Below are positions 62,727 to 64,000 of a stretch of 64,000 nt of DNA, piece after piece (position 1 is the stretch's first letter; each line of letters opens with the position of its first letter). Under the pieces are notes generated by a model. The model did no database searches. It saw only the letters and a program-made list of their open reading frames with translations, and was not told where the DNA came from. The translations under genes were made by a program, and so were the position numbers. This DNA comes from Paraburkholderia susongensis (GTDB lineage: Bacteria > Pseudomonadota > Gammaproteobacteria > Burkholderiales > Burkholderiaceae), in assembly GCF_900177725.1 (NCBI RefSeq), contig NZ_FXAT01000016.1:1-64000 (forward strand), read 5' to 3'.

Positions 62727-63785
62727 ATGGGTCCCAACGACACGCAGGGCGCAAGGCCGCCGCTGCGAGGGGAAGCGGGAATCACGATACGCGACGTAGC
62801 GAAGGCGCTCAATATCTCGCATACAACGGTCTCGCGCGCGTTGGCCGATAGCCCGAAGATTAGCGACGAGACCAAGTCGCGTGTTCGCGCGGTGGTTGCC
62901 CAGATGGGCTACCTTCCTTCCGCCTCGGCGAGAATGATGCGTGGCCGGCGCAGCTCGCTCGTTGGTCTCATCATTCCTGATATTCAGAATGATTTTTATG
63001 CGACTGTTGCGAAAATCGTAGCTGACTCCCTTGCATCGCATTCGATGCAGCTTCTGCTGTCCGTCACTGACGATAACCCCGACCGAGAATTGCGCGAACT
63101 GAAGGCGATTCTCGAAACGCGCCCTGCTGGAATAGTGATTGTTCCGACGGCGTCTCCGCGCCCGGAAGCCTGCGCGTTGCTGAAGAACGTGGAAACGGTG
63201 CAACTCGTGCGTGTGCACGCCGATCTTGCGGGGAGCGCCGTCCTTATCGATGATCGCGCGGGCATCAAGGCAGCAACCCGGCACCTCCTTGATAGCGGCC
63301 ACACACGACTCGCATTCGTGGGCGGGGACGAAACACTCAGTACAGGGCGGGAGAGGCTTGGCGGATTCCAGGACGCATTGGCCGAACATCGCCTGAAAGC
63401 CGCGAAGATAGCGCTTGGATCGCCGCGTCCGGAGTTCGCGCGGCACGCTGTGACCTCCATGATGTCAGGAAGGAACCGCCCGACGGGAATCATCCTTGGC
63501 AGTGCCGAGTTGACTCTGGGCGCTCTGCAGGCGCTGAGGGCGCTGAAACTCGACTGGCCACGAGATATATCCGTTGTTGGGTATCACGACCCTGCGTGGT
63601 TCGAATTGGCAGAAGGAGGCATTACAACAGTGAGGTTGCCGGTGGAAGACATCGCTACCACTGCGACTACTGTCCTGCTGTCCCGTCTCGGTGAGCGTCA
63701 ACCTGATGGCGCACCGGAGATCTCACCCGGCATCGTCCAGTTCGAACCATCGTTGGTGCTTCGGGGATCGACGAGGCAGTTGTGA
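62727..63785 (+). CDS. LacI-family transcriptional regulator
   Basis: A 352-residue LacI/PurR-type regulator. The DNA-binding domain is ITIRDVAKALNISHTTVSRA followed by the hinge SRVRAVVAQMGYLPSASARM. The core is a periplasmic-binding-protein-like domain: SSLVGLIIPDIQNDFYATVA, GIVIVPTAS, HTRLAFVGGDE and ISVVGYHDPAW. These bind a sugar or related effector. No target operon is seen in the 215 bases to the window edge, so its regulon may lie to the right. Confidence 0.92.
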   Translation: MGPNDTQGARPPLRGEAGITIRDVAKALNISHTTVSRALADSPKISDETKSRVRAVVAQMGYLPSASARMMRGRRSSLVGLIIPDIQNDFYATVAKIVADSLASHSMQLLLSVTDDNPDRELRELKAILETRPAGIVIVPTASPRPEACALLKNVETVQLVRVHADLAGSAVLIDDRAGIKAATRHLLDSGHTRLAFVGGDETLSTGRERLGGFQDALAEHRLKAAKIALGSPRPEFARHAVTSMMSGRNRPTGIILGSAELTLGALQALRALKLDWPRDISVVGYHDPAWFELAEGGITTVRLPVEDIATTATTVLLSRLGERQPDGAPEISPGIVQFEPSLVLRGSTRQL

Positions 63786-64000
63786 GTCCGTTGCCGGAAT
63801 GACGTTGAGCATCCCCAGGAAGTAGTAAAAACTCCCCGCCTGTGCTGGTGATCCGACTCGCTCCGGTTTGCAGCGTGAGGCTGGACGTAAACATGAAACC
63901 GCTCCCGACTGAAGAGCATGATCGAAACAATCAGTACATCGAAACATGTACCCGGAAGTTGCTGCTCGGGTGCTGATGGAAGCGGCGGCGCTGCGCTCCG
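63786..64000. other. unresolved sequence at the right edge
   Basis: 215 bases after the LacI-type gene. A minus-strand frame runs across it without recognisable domain or start signal. It may be intergenic or the start of a gene beyond the window. Confidence 0.3.

Noticed and set aside
1..64000. CRISPR array, prophage or replication origin
   Set aside because: No regularly spaced direct repeats, phage structural genes, or clustered DnaA-type boxes were seen when reading the window.

Overview
The window looks like a piece of a Burkholderia sensu lato chromosome, most likely Paraburkholderia or a close relative. The reasons are high G+C with strong third-position GC, a betaproteobacterial 5S rRNA tail at the left edge, and gene content typical of a large soil or plant-associated betaproteobacterial genome (many LysR regulators, ABC importers and catabolic islands). 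Identifications rest on reading motifs and remembered family features; no database search was run.

Layout. 1-3.2 kb: the end of an rRNA operon (5S and its terminator), a conserved hypothetical gene, a 68-codon ORF coupled to an M81/MlrC metallopeptidase, and tRNA-Val(GAC) with a clear promoter. 3.2-4.9 kb: a fused DhaK-DhaL dihydroxyacetone kinase. 4.9-18.3 kb: a complete selenium/selenocysteine locus. On the minus strand lie selD, selU, a YraQ-type permease and a 44-residue membrane protein. Divergently lie the formate dehydrogenase-N genes fdnG (in-frame UGA = Sec197, with a bSECIS hairpin), fdnH, fdnI, then fdhE, selA, selB and selC (tRNA-Sec). Enzyme, cofactor synthesis, tRNA and elongation factor all sit within about 11 kb.

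18.3-25.1 kb: a probable decayed genomic island at the 3' end of selC. The last 16 bases of tRNA-Sec recur as a direct repeat at 25115-25130. Between the copies lie a broken YhcG/DUF1016 nuclease gene, a fasciclin protein, an anti-sigma/ECF-sigma pair, an Nramp transporter that appears to lack an internal pair of membrane segments, a ferritin-like Tat lipoprotein, and about 1 kb of gene-poor DNA. No integrase remains. 25.7-26.6 kb: an MscS channel.

26.9-33.2 kb: a hydantoin utilisation cluster (LysR, two Asp/Glu/hydantoin-type racemases, D-hydantoinase, D-carbamoylase, MFS carrier) that should turn racemic 5-substituted hydantoins into D-amino acids and possibly isomerise them. 33.2-46.9 kb: a sugar/polyol cluster. 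It has a DeoR regulator and FGGY kinase divergent from a fused class II aldolase/short-chain dehydrogenase, two complete CUT2-type ABC importers, another SDR and a Zn-dependent polyol dehydrogenase. The substrate is not established. 47.1-49.1 kb: a secreted AcpA/phospholipase C-type phosphoesterase.

49.4-60.7 kb: a LysR-controlled cluster of aldehyde dehydrogenase, GMC alcohol oxidoreductase, branched-chain-type ABC importer (with a LivM-LivG fusion), CaiB/BaiF CoA-transferase and HMG-CoA lyase. Read as a pathway this is alcohol to aldehyde to acid to CoA-ester to acetyl-CoA plus acetoacetate. It fits mevalonate (or another 3-hydroxy-3-methyl compound) being degraded through free 3-hydroxy-3-methylglutarate without an HMG-CoA reductase. 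This is the best candidate for an undescribed system in the window. 60.9-64 kb: a small DMT transporter with a divergent LysR gene, then a LacI-family regulator and unresolved sequence to the edge.
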